Shown: positions 55,154 to 62,872 of the stretch, piece by piece
Layout of the letters: each line of letters opens with the position of its first letter
How positions within the stretch are numbered: position 1 is the stretch's first letter
Assembly (NCBI GenBank): GCA_965207565.1
Contig: CBDBMQ010000015.1
Location: 27,824 to 91,823, forward strand
DNA length: 64,000 nt
Direction of reading: 5' to 3'
Origin: Bin80 sp965207565
GTDB lineage: Bacteria; Bacteroidota; Rhodothermia; Rhodothermales; Bin80
The notes under the pieces: model-generated
What the model was told of the DNA's origin: nothing
Seen by the model: the letters and a program-made list of their open reading frames with translations, nothing else
Database searches by the model: none
Program-made: the position numbers and the translations under genes

Positions 55154-55763
55154 TGGAGTAGCTATACAGCAGGCAACCCTCTCAATATCCATTCAACTGT
55201 GATAAATTGTTATAGACATGAGACCGACAAATTCAAATATTCTTCCTATGTTTCGAGGCAATGTGCGTAGCTTTCATCCGAGGATTGATAAATTTCCAGA
55301 TGATCCAGATAGGATCACGATTCCGGGGGGGATGTCTTATGCCATTGAATTGAGTTCCAGAGAAGCTTCTGACAGTGTTAAAGACACTGATGATAGGTGG
55401 CGCAATCTTATTAATCAAAGCACTTACCCAGTTTTTCGCAGAGTGACGTCTATGCTTTCGGTTGCACCGAGAGATAGATCAGTTACGGACTATTCTTCGT
55501 TGCTTTCAATAAAAGTATTCTCTGGCTTCAAAAGCAATGGGGGTAGAAGTTCATATCTCATTGGTCGGCTTGGGGATAAACTATTATCAAACATCTTTTT
55601 ACAAAATCCAGTGATTCAAAGTGATATTATTATAGGACATACCGACGCGACATCTCAAATTAACAATGCAACTCACCATCAGGAGATATTTGATATTTTG
55701 GATTTTGCGGGGCATCAAAAAATTGCAAAGCGCTTGAAATATCTGCATGAAGCAGATCAAGAG

Positions 55764-55790
55764 GATGATCCCGATGATCCCGATGATCCC
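55764..55790 (+). repeat. 9-bp tandem repeat encoding Asp-Asp-Pro
   Basis: Three perfect units of GATGATCCC run in frame and give the acidic linker DDPDDPDDP between the two parts of the unknown protein. The identity of the units at the DNA level points to recent slippage expansion. Confidence 0.9.
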
Positions 55791-56060
55791 GATATGGAAT
55801 TTATGTCACTGCGAAAACTGGCCTTATTTTTCACAGATGATGATGTCTCACTACCAGTTCCCAAGATTGGAATAAGCCATGATGGGTTTTTGCAGGCCGA
55901 GTGGTACTCAGGTGATGCAGCCGCTTTAATGAACTTCATGCCTGATGGTAACATAGTGTTTGCAGCGACGTCAACTATTGATGGCCAAAATAGGCCACAA
56001 GATATTCATGGTACAGGTGGAAAAGAATTTGCATTGCAGGCCATTCGGCCTTTCATAAAT

Positions 56061-57462
56061 GGGTCTTCCCCTTTTCAAGTGGGTTCGGAGTCAGAACTAA
56101 GATGAACCACGATGCGATTGAATAGATTCGGAATGGATTTCTTTATTTATTTTGGGTCTGTTTTTGGAGTTCAAATCAAATATTTCATTGACCATGAGTG
56201 TACGTATTCAAGATATCAATCGATTGTTAGGGATTCAGTCTCCGTGGGAGGTTTCGGAGATCAAGCAAGATGATGCAACGCAGCTGGCTGAGATCCATGT
56301 AATCTGTTCGGAGGGTTCGGTACTTCGATGTCCCGAGTGCACCAAAGTTTGTCCTGGCTACGACCATCGTCTTCGGAAATGGCGCCATACGGATATCTGT
56401 GAATATCAGACGACCGTGGTTGCGAAAGTTCCTCGGGTGGAATGTTCGGAGCATGGAATCAAGACGGTTTCAGTGCCCTGGGCGGATGAGCGCGTGCGTT
56501 TTACGACGGCATTTGAAGCGAAGGTCATTAACGGGTTGCTGGATGCCACCAATATTTCAACGGTGGCGACCAGGATGGGAGTCAGTTGGACGATGATTGC
56601 CAACATTATGGAGCGTGCGGTACTGCGAGGACGTGCCCGCAAAAAAGAGGAACTGATCGCGCATCTCTGTGTCGATGAGACCTCTTATAAGAAAGGTCAC
56701 AATTACATCACTGTGGTGTCCAATCCAGACACGGCAACCGTGCTGTATGTCGGCGAGGGTCGGACAAAGGCGAGTTTGAAAGGGTATTATGATGGATGTT
56801 CTCCCGAGCAACTGGAGGCCATTGAGAGTGTGAGCATGGATATGTGGCCAGCGTATATCAGCATCACGAAAACGTGCGTCCCCAACGCAGAAAAAAAGAT
56901 TGCATTTGATCACTTTCATGTGGCCAAATACATTAGCGATGCCGTGGATAAAGTCCGTCGGATAGAGAACCGAGAATTGCGGAAAGAAGACAACTACGAT
57001 CTCACTGGAACCAAGTATGATTGGCTGACCAATCCGAAGAATATGTCTGCGCGGCAAAAGAAACGATTCAACCAGTTAAAGACCAGTTCGCTGAAAACAG
57101 CTCGTGCGTGGGCCATCAAGGAATTCTCCCAGAACTTATGGCATTATGTCCATCCCACATGGGCACTCAAAGGATGGAAACGATGGTTGTCCTGGGCCAT
57201 GCGTTGCCGACTGGAACCGATGAAAGACGCCGCGGAAACTATCAAGAATCATTTGTGGGGCATTATCAATGCAGTGATCTTAAAGGTCAGCAATGGCCCC
57301 GCCGAAAGCATCAACAGCCGCATCAAAACCGTCAAAGTCCGTGCTCGTGGATTCCGAAACAAACAACGGTTTACCAATGCAATTTACTTCTATCTCGGAG
57401 GACTGGATCTGTACCCGGAAGGCTTCCAAAAACAAGCTACCCACTCATAAAAGCGAAGAGCC
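56061..57462 (+). mobile_element. ISL3-family insertion sequence, copy 2
   Basis: This copy is also 1402 bp and has the same ends (GGGTCTTCCCC at 56061, GGCTCTTCGC inwards from 57462). Its own target duplication TCATAAAT is at 56053-56060 and 57463-57470. It is inverted relative to copy 1. Because both copies keep matching duplications, the segment between them has not been flipped by recombination since insertion, or has flipped back. It interrupts the first gene of a two-gene unit close to its 3' end. Confidence 0.95.
56194..57450 (+). CDS. ISL3-family transposase, copy 2
   Basis: The 418-residue protein is identical to the copy 1 product by translation. The only base difference I found, in a Gly codon within YLGGLDLYPEG, is silent. 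Zinc-finger-like cysteines and the DDE residues are all present. The start is the ATG at 56194; an in-frame upstream codon at 56152 would extend it by 14 residues. It is read in the same direction as the disrupted host gene. Confidence 0.93.
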   Translation: MSVRIQDINRLLGIQSPWEVSEIKQDDATQLAEIHVICSEGSVLRCPECTKVCPGYDHRLRKWRHTDICEYQTTVVAKVPRVECSEHGIKTVSVPWADERVRFTTAFEAKVINGLLDATNISTVATRMGVSWTMIANIMERAVLRGRARKKEELIAHLCVDETSYKKGHNYITVVSNPDTATVLYVGEGRTKASLKGYYDGCSPEQLEAIESVSMDMWPAYISITKTCVPNAEKKIAFDHFHVAKYISDAVDKVRRIENRELRKEDNYDLTGTKYDWLTNPKNMSARQKKRFNQLKTSSLKTARAWAIKEFSQNLWHYVHPTWALKGWKRWLSWAMRCRLEPMKDAAETIKNHLWGIINAVILKVSNGPAESINSRIKTVKVRARGFRNKQRFTNAIYFYLGGLDLYPEGFQKQATHS

Positions 57463-57483
57463 TCATAAATCAGTCCAGAATGT

Positions 57484-58122
57484 ATGTCCGGTATTGAAAT
57501 AGATGAAAACCATCATGTTTCGAGGTATTGCAAGCCTCGGTTTATTGACGACGGGCTACCAATCGCAGAGGCATTCGCGCTCAGAGATAAGGAGGAGTAT
57601 TTATCAGTAAATTGGCTTGAGTATTTCGATACATTGAACTTGACTCAAGCCGTAGATTGTGTCCGTCAAGTTTTCCTAGAAGATTCTCGGGCAATATGGT
57701 TGGAACACGTATGGCTCTTGGCAACCAAGTTCCAGATTGGTTTGATTTGCCTAAGAGGAGGACTATCGAAAGCCGCCGAAGTAGCCGATAAGGCTGTACA
57801 AGAACTTGAATTAGACACTCCCGATATTCCAATTGTTGACGCGTTTGATCCATTTGCATTTGGTTCCAGTGGTGATGATATCGGTATAGCGCTTACCTTG
57901 ACCGCTATACTAAAGGTAGTGCATGAACATTCTGATGCCGATGAGTGCCCCCCTTGGTGGACTGACACAATTCATAGCCTAGTGGAAGAGCCTGCGGAGG
58001 AAGACTCGGACAAAATTTTCCCGAGCGAGGAGGATCTCAGCAATCACTTTGGATTAGCTACTCCCCTTTGCGTACGGATAATTGCTCAGCAATTAATAAA
58101 ATTCTTACCAATTTCGAGATAG
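57484..58122 (+). CDS. Unknown protein, second gene of the two-gene unit
   Basis: The 212-residue soluble protein begins MSGIEIDENHHVSRYCKPRF and has the striking segment AFALRDKEEYLSVNWLEYF, which looks like a conserved core. QIGLICLRGGLSKAAEVADK follows, then the acidic DTPDIPIVDAFDPFAFGSSG and HEHSDADECPPWWTDTIHSL. There are no membrane helices and no nuclease or NTPase motif that I can name. Its ATG lies inside the last codons of the upstream gene, so it was translated by coupling before the IS separated the two. Toxin-antitoxin or defense roles are possible but unsupported. Confidence 0.65.
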   Translation: MSGIEIDENHHVSRYCKPRFIDDGLPIAEAFALRDKEEYLSVNWLEYFDTLNLTQAVDCVRQVFLEDSRAIWLEHVWLLATKFQIGLICLRGGLSKAAEVADKAVQELELDTPDIPIVDAFDPFAFGSSGDDIGIALTLTAILKVVHEHSDADECPPWWTDTIHSLVEEPAEEDSDKIFPSEEDLSNHFGLATPLCVRIIAQQLIKFLPISR

Positions 58123-58434
58123 TCTTCAATCACGGTCTCCAATTCCTTGATACCATGATGCGTTTCCCGCAGTATTTGGATTATTGCAACTTACGCAGGC
58201 ATTTATCGTCGAGGATGAATATGGAAAAAACACCTGTCCCAACAGGGTGAAATACGCGAAGTTCACTAATCATATTTGGATGAGTATTTGCCTGAATAAA
58301 TTTATCGGAGGTACGGACAATTGTTATGGTGTGTACCATAAGATTAAGGAGTAGGATTCTCTACCCAGAAGCAAATGCTCCGAGACGTGAAAAAGTGACA
58401 CACATATACCCTGTTAAGGATTACTTCCTGTAAT
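58123..58434. other. Intergenic region after the unknown pair
   Basis: No gene is supported in these 312 bases. They contain a 7-bp inverted repeat at 58324-58341 and a GC-poor leader before the glycosyltransferase. A short hairpin-like stretch near 58230-58250 (CACCTGT and ACAGGGTG) might end the upstream transcript. Confidence 0.5.
58324..58341. promoter_or_regulatory. Short inverted repeat before a glycosyltransferase gene
   Basis: TTATGGT (58324-58330) and ACCATAA (58335-58341) form a perfect 7-bp inverted repeat around GTGT, about 100 bases before the next start. There is no T tract, so an operator is as likely as a terminator. Confidence 0.35.
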
Positions 58435-58437
58435 TTG

Positions 58438-59655
58438 ATGAGATCCCGCAAGTCATTCCGAATCCTTATGATTCTGGATCAACCATTTCCACCAGATACA
58501 CGTGTTGAGAACGAAGCAAGTGCGTTGGCGAAGGCAGGATTTGAAGTCATACTGCTGATCCTTGCCCCTGATACCAGGGAGTCAACAGAAAAATATCAGG
58601 GGTTTACCATTGTACGCCGGCATGTACCTCAAAAATTCCGCAACTGGATGCGGGGACTTGCGGGCACGATTCCAATTTTATCCTGGTATATTGCACGGCA
58701 GGTTCGGCGGCTTCGGAAAGAGTACAGCTTTGATGTCATCCACGCACACGATCTGTATATGTGTGGGGGAGCACTGAAAGCGGGCAGGCGCGCAGGAATA
58801 CCGGTGGTAGCGGATCTGCATGAAGTATGGGTTTCCGTCTTGGGACAATACGCATGGAGTACTCGGTTTCCAGGGAAGCTATTCATCAATATTCGCAGAT
58901 GGGAGGCCTTAGAGAAAAAATGGGCAAATAGAGCTAGGAAGATTATTGTGATTACCGATGAGATGAAAGCCCGCTACACTGAGCTAGGATGCTCTGACAG
59001 TAAAGTAGTCGTTTTACCAAATACAACTAACACCGCGGTATTTGACGGTTATCCTGTGTATGAACCAATTATCCAGAAACATACATCTGAGTTTACAATG
59101 GTCTATACCGGTACAATCAATTTGCACCGGGGACTGGGATTTCTGCTTGATTCCATGCCACTTGTACTCCGGCATTGTAACGTACGTCTGATCCTGGTCG
59201 GTGAGGGCCGTATCAGACCCGAACTGGAGGCGCAGGCAGAATCATTGGGGATCGCGGATCACGTATTCTTTGAAGGCTGGCGACCTCAGGCTGAAATTAA
59301 AAGCTATGTTTTGGCCAGTGATGTATGTCTGATACCACTGGTGAAATGTGAGCAGACAGACGCAGCAGCGGCTCACAAATTATTCCATTATATGTACCTT
59401 GAGCGTCCCCTGATTACGACAAACTGTACGCATATGCAACGAGTTGTAGAAGAGACTGGTTGTGGAATTGTCGTACCCTATGGAGATCATGAAGCCCTTG
59501 CTTCGAGTATCATTGAGTTGTACAGAAATCCCTCACGCCGCAAACAAATGGGAATCAATGGCCACCAGGCAGTTAAAAAACGATATAATTGGGCACGCTC
59601 GGTACGTTCATTAATTGAGATGTACCATGGGATGGAAATAGAATCTGGACGGTAG
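58438..59655 (+). CDS. Group 4 glycosyltransferase
   Basis: The 405-residue GT-B enzyme starts at the ATG 58438 (a TTG directly before is possible). RILMILDQPFPPDTRVENEA is the typical start of the family that includes bacillosamine- and capsule-type transferases. HAHDLYMCGGALKAGRRAGI, TMVYTGTINLHRGLGFLLDS, LILVGEGRIRPELEAQAESL and the donor site AAAHKLFHYMYLERPLITTN follow. It resumes the envelope-glycan genes after the accessory insertion. Confidence 0.88.
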   Translation: MRSRKSFRILMILDQPFPPDTRVENEASALAKAGFEVILLILAPDTRESTEKYQGFTIVRRHVPQKFRNWMRGLAGTIPILSWYIARQVRRLRKEYSFDVIHAHDLYMCGGALKAGRRAGIPVVADLHEVWVSVLGQYAWSTRFPGKLFINIRRWEALEKKWANRARKIIVITDEMKARYTELGCSDSKVVVLPNTTNTAVFDGYPVYEPIIQKHTSEFTMVYTGTINLHRGLGFLLDSMPLVLRHCNVRLILVGEGRIRPELEAQAESLGIADHVFFEGWRPQAEIKSYVLASDVCLIPLVKCEQTDAAAAHKLFHYMYLERPLITTNCTHMQRVVEETGCGIVVPYGDHEALASSIIELYRNPSRRKQMGINGHQAVKKRYNWARSVRSLIEMYHGMEIESGR

Positions 59656-59716
59656 ATTGTTTTAAACTCCTTCCGTAGATTCCCTCATAGCGCAATGATT
59701 GAAGTTTGATGACCCT

Positions 59717-60757
59717 ATGCTCAGCAAGTTAGAACAACTGTGGCGCGGTATCAGGTGGACGATTCTTGGCCGTCAATCAACACTAGGTGAACAGGAAAAG
59801 TCTTCAGGAGCTCGGCGGCGGGCGATGATTTTCAGTTTAGTAGCATCAATCGTGATCTGGCTGATGCTTAGCTTATCGGAGAATTATTATGTGGCAGTAG
59901 AGTACACAACCTGCGCATCACAGGCAGAGGAAATTTCTTCCCCCTGTGTTTCCGGGATGGATGAGGATTCCGTGTTAGTGCAACCGTTGCCAAAGGCAAT
60001 TCGTGCCACCTTGTATGGTCCAGGGATCAGCCTGCTTGTACAGCGTTTTCGTGCGCGTTACTGGAATAGCCCGATCACATTTGATTCGGATCAGGGGGTG
60101 GTGGATACACAGTTATTGCTTCGAATTCCTGAAGAGGTAAGTATTGAAAGTATTATGCCGGAAAGGATTGACTTTCAGAAGGAGGCAAGAGGTGAACGTC
60201 GAGTTCCAATCGAATCACATGTCAGGTTTATATCCCAGCCACCCTATTTTTTCGTAGGTGAACCGCAACTTGACCCGGATAGTGTATGGGTTTCGGGGCC
60301 AGTGTCGGTGGTAAATCAGCTGCTGTCATGGCCTACAAATCCGGACACCATTGTGGCGGTCGGCGATAGTGTGCATTTCCGGGTTAACCTGGCGGATTCC
60401 CTCACAGGCCTGATAAGCTTAAGGACGAAAAATACGACCGTTATTCGGTCCTCCCCACAATTCACAGAGGGGCAAAAAGAGCAGGTAAGAGTAAAAATTG
60501 AAGGAATCCCGAATGCAAATAGCGTGGTTCAACTTGATCCGGAATCCGTGACGATCACCTATCAAATACCCTTATCCAAATTCCTTGAAGCGCAGCAATC
60601 ACAACTGATCCGGGCCGTTATCTCCTACTCCAAAATCTATGACGATACGACAGGGCGTGTGGAGCCCGCCGTAGAATATCCAGAAGAGTTTATGTTGCGC
60701 CAGGTTACAGTTTCCCCGGATCGGCTTCGATATTTTATTAATATCGGATCCCAGTAA
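59717..60757 (+). CDS. YbbR-domain membrane-anchored protein (CdaR-like)
   Basis: The 346-residue protein has one N-terminal membrane helix (MIFSLVASIVIWLMLSLSEN) and an external part of YbbR-type beta domains. These are seen in RATLYGPGISLLVQRF, DPDSVWVSGPVSVVNQLL and VRVKIEGIPNANSVVQLDPE. In Firmicutes the related CdaR regulates c-di-AMP synthase; in this lineage the partner is unknown and no dacA gene is visible here. The ATG at 59717 is used; a TTG at 59699 would add six residues. An unknown membrane protein gene follows after 63 bases. Confidence 0.78.
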   Translation: MLSKLEQLWRGIRWTILGRQSTLGEQEKSSGARRRAMIFSLVASIVIWLMLSLSENYYVAVEYTTCASQAEEISSPCVSGMDEDSVLVQPLPKAIRATLYGPGISLLVQRFRARYWNSPITFDSDQGVVDTQLLLRIPEEVSIESIMPERIDFQKEARGERRVPIESHVRFISQPPYFFVGEPQLDPDSVWVSGPVSVVNQLLSWPTNPDTIVAVGDSVHFRVNLADSLTGLISLRTKNTTVIRSSPQFTEGQKEQVRVKIEGIPNANSVVQLDPESVTITYQIPLSKFLEAQQSQLIRAVISYSKIYDDTTGRVEPAVEYPEEFMLRQVTVSPDRLRYFINIGSQ

Positions 60758-60820
60758 TGTTACGATGCGGCAACAACGAAGCGGGGGCATGGTTTAAGTT
60801 CTAGTCCTACCAACTGTGAC

Positions 60821-61474
60821 ATGGTCTGGCCACTGTGGCTCAAAAGCAAGGTTATATACCACAGCACTCCGCAGGGGATTCTCACTGAGTCTCGTATCTG
60901 GTATAGAACAACCGTCGACCTTCTGAACGAATATGCAGGTGAGCTTTTTGAGCGTGAGCCACTTGAGTTCCATTTAGCTCGCTCAGATATGTGGATTCGC
61001 TCCCCCCACACGCTGTCTCTCTGGCTGCTTGCTTTGGGAGTCATGTATTATCATCCCTGGAAGTTGGCGGTAACCGTACCTCTTTTTTTTCTTGTGTGGC
61101 AAATTGTGGCTCCAGCTCTGGTGAACCGCACGATGGCTTCGTTATTCAGAGTACTGGATGCCGCAATATTACAAGCTGTCCTCTACGCCGGAACGATGTC
61201 GATGCTGGCTTTGGGCGGTCAGTACGGGTCTTTAGCTGTAGGATTGGTAGGGTTTATATGTTTCCGCTGGGGTATTCTGACATATCTGACGCGTCCAGTA
61301 GTCGTTCGTTGCTGGAAAATAATGTATAAACTTCCCGTACCTGATCATATATTGCGAGCTTTTCTGATTCGGAGTGCGCTAAAGCATGGGATCAATCTTG
61401 CTGGCTTTGGGGAGATTGAGCAAGGTATTATCGAAAATATGTTTAAGGAGAGGTCTAAAAAGGGAAAATCGTAG
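60821..61474 (+). CDS. Unknown polytopic membrane protein next to menF
   Basis: The 217-residue protein has a soluble N-terminal third (TPQGILTESRIWYRTTVDLL). Four or so hydrophobic helices follow (LSLWLLALGVMYY, WKLAVTVPLFFLVWQIVAPA, AAILQAVLYAGTMSMLALGG, YGSLAVGLVGFICFRW). The tail is basic and ends RSKKGKS. I do not recognise a family. Its stop is immediately followed by the menF ATG, so they are co-transcribed, which suggests a link to menaquinone or simply a shared promoter. Confidence 0.7.
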   Translation: MVWPLWLKSKVIYHSTPQGILTESRIWYRTTVDLLNEYAGELFEREPLEFHLARSDMWIRSPHTLSLWLLALGVMYYHPWKLAVTVPLFFLVWQIVAPALVNRTMASLFRVLDAAILQAVLYAGTMSMLALGGQYGSLAVGLVGFICFRWGILTYLTRPVVVRCWKIMYKLPVPDHILRAFLIRSALKHGINLAGFGEIEQGIIENMFKERSKKGKS

Positions 61475-62872
61475 ATGCTAAATCATGTGTATGCTAATTC
61501 AGTCCATGAATTGCGGGCAGGAGTTAGGCGTTTGCTTGAAAGATCAAACCATTCATCACAAACGAGGATTGCCCGGGTTTCTGTAAAATTGGACGGCATA
61601 AACCCGTTGGGTTGGTTAATCCATCGTCCACAAGGAGGGCGTATCTATTGGTCGGGCAGGGATTATGGAATTGAAGTAGCAGCTTTTGGCGAGGCGGATT
61701 GCCACTACTCATCCCAGGCCACAGATCTGCAGGAGCTGCGCAGCGGGCTTGGAGCAATGCTTTCAGGGTGTGAGCATGGGGTACGTTATTACGGGGGTAT
61801 TCGCTTCGATCTGCATCAGCCGGGCGAGGAGCAGTGGTCTTCTTTTGGTTCCTGGCGATTTATACTGCCAAGATTTGAGGTTCGCAAGAACTCAAAGGGT
61901 ACGACACTCATGTGTAATCTCGTGATCCCGGATGATCAGTTGCAGATAGAATTGATTCTTGATCAGGTGGACACTCTCCATGATTCCATTGAGGAAACAA
62001 GAGTGCATTTCGAGCCCACCGAGCAGCGTTTCCGCCCGGATTTTGAGGACTGGGGGTTAATGGTTAACAATGCACTCCATGCGTTCAACCATACTTCTTT
62101 GGATAAAGTGGTGCTGGCACGAGAGGCTTCGATAGGTTTTTCAGGATCACTGGCGCCAGTATCCATCATTCAAGCCTTAAAAAAAATCTCCCCCAATTGT
62201 TTCCATTTTCTCTTTGAACCCACTGCTGGTGAAGCATTTTTGGGAGCCTCGCCGGAACGATTATTCAGGCGGGAAGGGCGATCGATTGAGAGTGAGGCCG
62301 TCGCGGGTACCCGCCCGCGTGGGACATCTGATGTTGATGACGCAAGGATGATTGATGAGTTGTACAGCAGTGCAAAAGAGCAGCGGGAGCATGAATTCGT
62401 CCGAATCAGTTTGCAGGAAGAGGTTACGTCATTGGCAGCACATGTAACCATGGATACCTTGCCGTCCATTATGCGTCTGACTTCGGAGATCCACCTAGTT
62501 TCCCGGTTGCGTGCAATTATGCAGCAGGAATACACCAGCTTAGATGTATTGGATGCATTACATCCGTCACCTGCAGTGGGGGGATACCCGTCAGAGCAGG
62601 CCTTGGAGCTAATTCGCCGGGAGGAACCCTTTGATCGGGGATGGTATGCGGGTCCAGTAGGTTGGTTAGGTGTAAATGAAGCCGAGTTCGCTGTGGCAAT
62701 ACGCTCTGGACTTTTATCTGGATCAATGATTCGACTTTATTCGGGAGCGGGAATTGTTCGAGGATCTACTCCCTTGGATGAATGGCATGAAATTAGGCAC
62801 AAGATTGGTGATTTAGCACAGGTATTGGGTTCATATATTTCTGCCGCTGAATCAGAACTCCAGTACGCATGA
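61475..62872 (+). CDS. menF: Isochorismate synthase
   Basis: This enzyme converts chorismate to isochorismate, the first step of menaquinone synthesis. The C-terminal chorismate-binding domain has LDKVVLAREASIGF with the catalytic Lys, FHFLFEPTAGEAFLGASPER, ESEAVAGTRPRGTSDVDDAR, HPSPAVGGYP and EPFDRGWYAGPVGWLG with metal-binding Glu residues in the usual places. The 465 residues are normal. It follows the unknown membrane protein without a gap and overlaps menD by 4 bases (ATGA). Confidence 0.93.
   Translation: MLNHVYANSVHELRAGVRRLLERSNHSSQTRIARVSVKLDGINPLGWLIHRPQGGRIYWSGRDYGIEVAAFGEADCHYSSQATDLQELRSGLGAMLSGCEHGVRYYGGIRFDLHQPGEEQWSSFGSWRFILPRFEVRKNSKGTTLMCNLVIPDDQLQIELILDQVDTLHDSIEETRVHFEPTEQRFRPDFEDWGLMVNNALHAFNHTSLDKVVLAREASIGFSGSLAPVSIIQALKKISPNCFHFLFEPTAGEAFLGASPERLFRREGRSIESEAVAGTRPRGTSDVDDARMIDELYSSAKEQREHEFVRISLQEEVTSLAAHVTMDTLPSIMRLTSEIHLVSRLRAIMQQEYTSLDVLDALHPSPAVGGYPSEQALELIRREEPFDRGWYAGPVGWLGVNEAEFAVAIRSGLLSGSMIRLYSGAGIVRGSTPLDEWHEIRHKIGDLAQVLGSYISAAESELQYA

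Larger units (their letters stand above)
55218..57497 (+). pseudogene. Unknown protein of a two-gene unit, split by ISL3 copy 2
   Basis: Removing the insertion and one duplicate restores a frame of 289 codons (55218-56060 joined to 57471-57497). With the insertion, the product ends at 56105 after 14 foreign residues in place of the last eight (QSRMYVRY). The N-terminal half is polar with a conserved-looking GGMSYAIELSSREASDSVKD and a segment reading ILDFAGHQKIAKRLKYLHEA. An acidic tandem repeat (DDPDDPDDPD) leads to a C-terminal domain with LPVPKIGISHDGFLQAEWYS and FMPDGNIVFAATSTID. I do not know the family. The original stop overlaps the next ATG by 14 bases, so the two genes were coupled. 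The loss of only eight residues may leave it partly functional. Confidence 0.75.
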
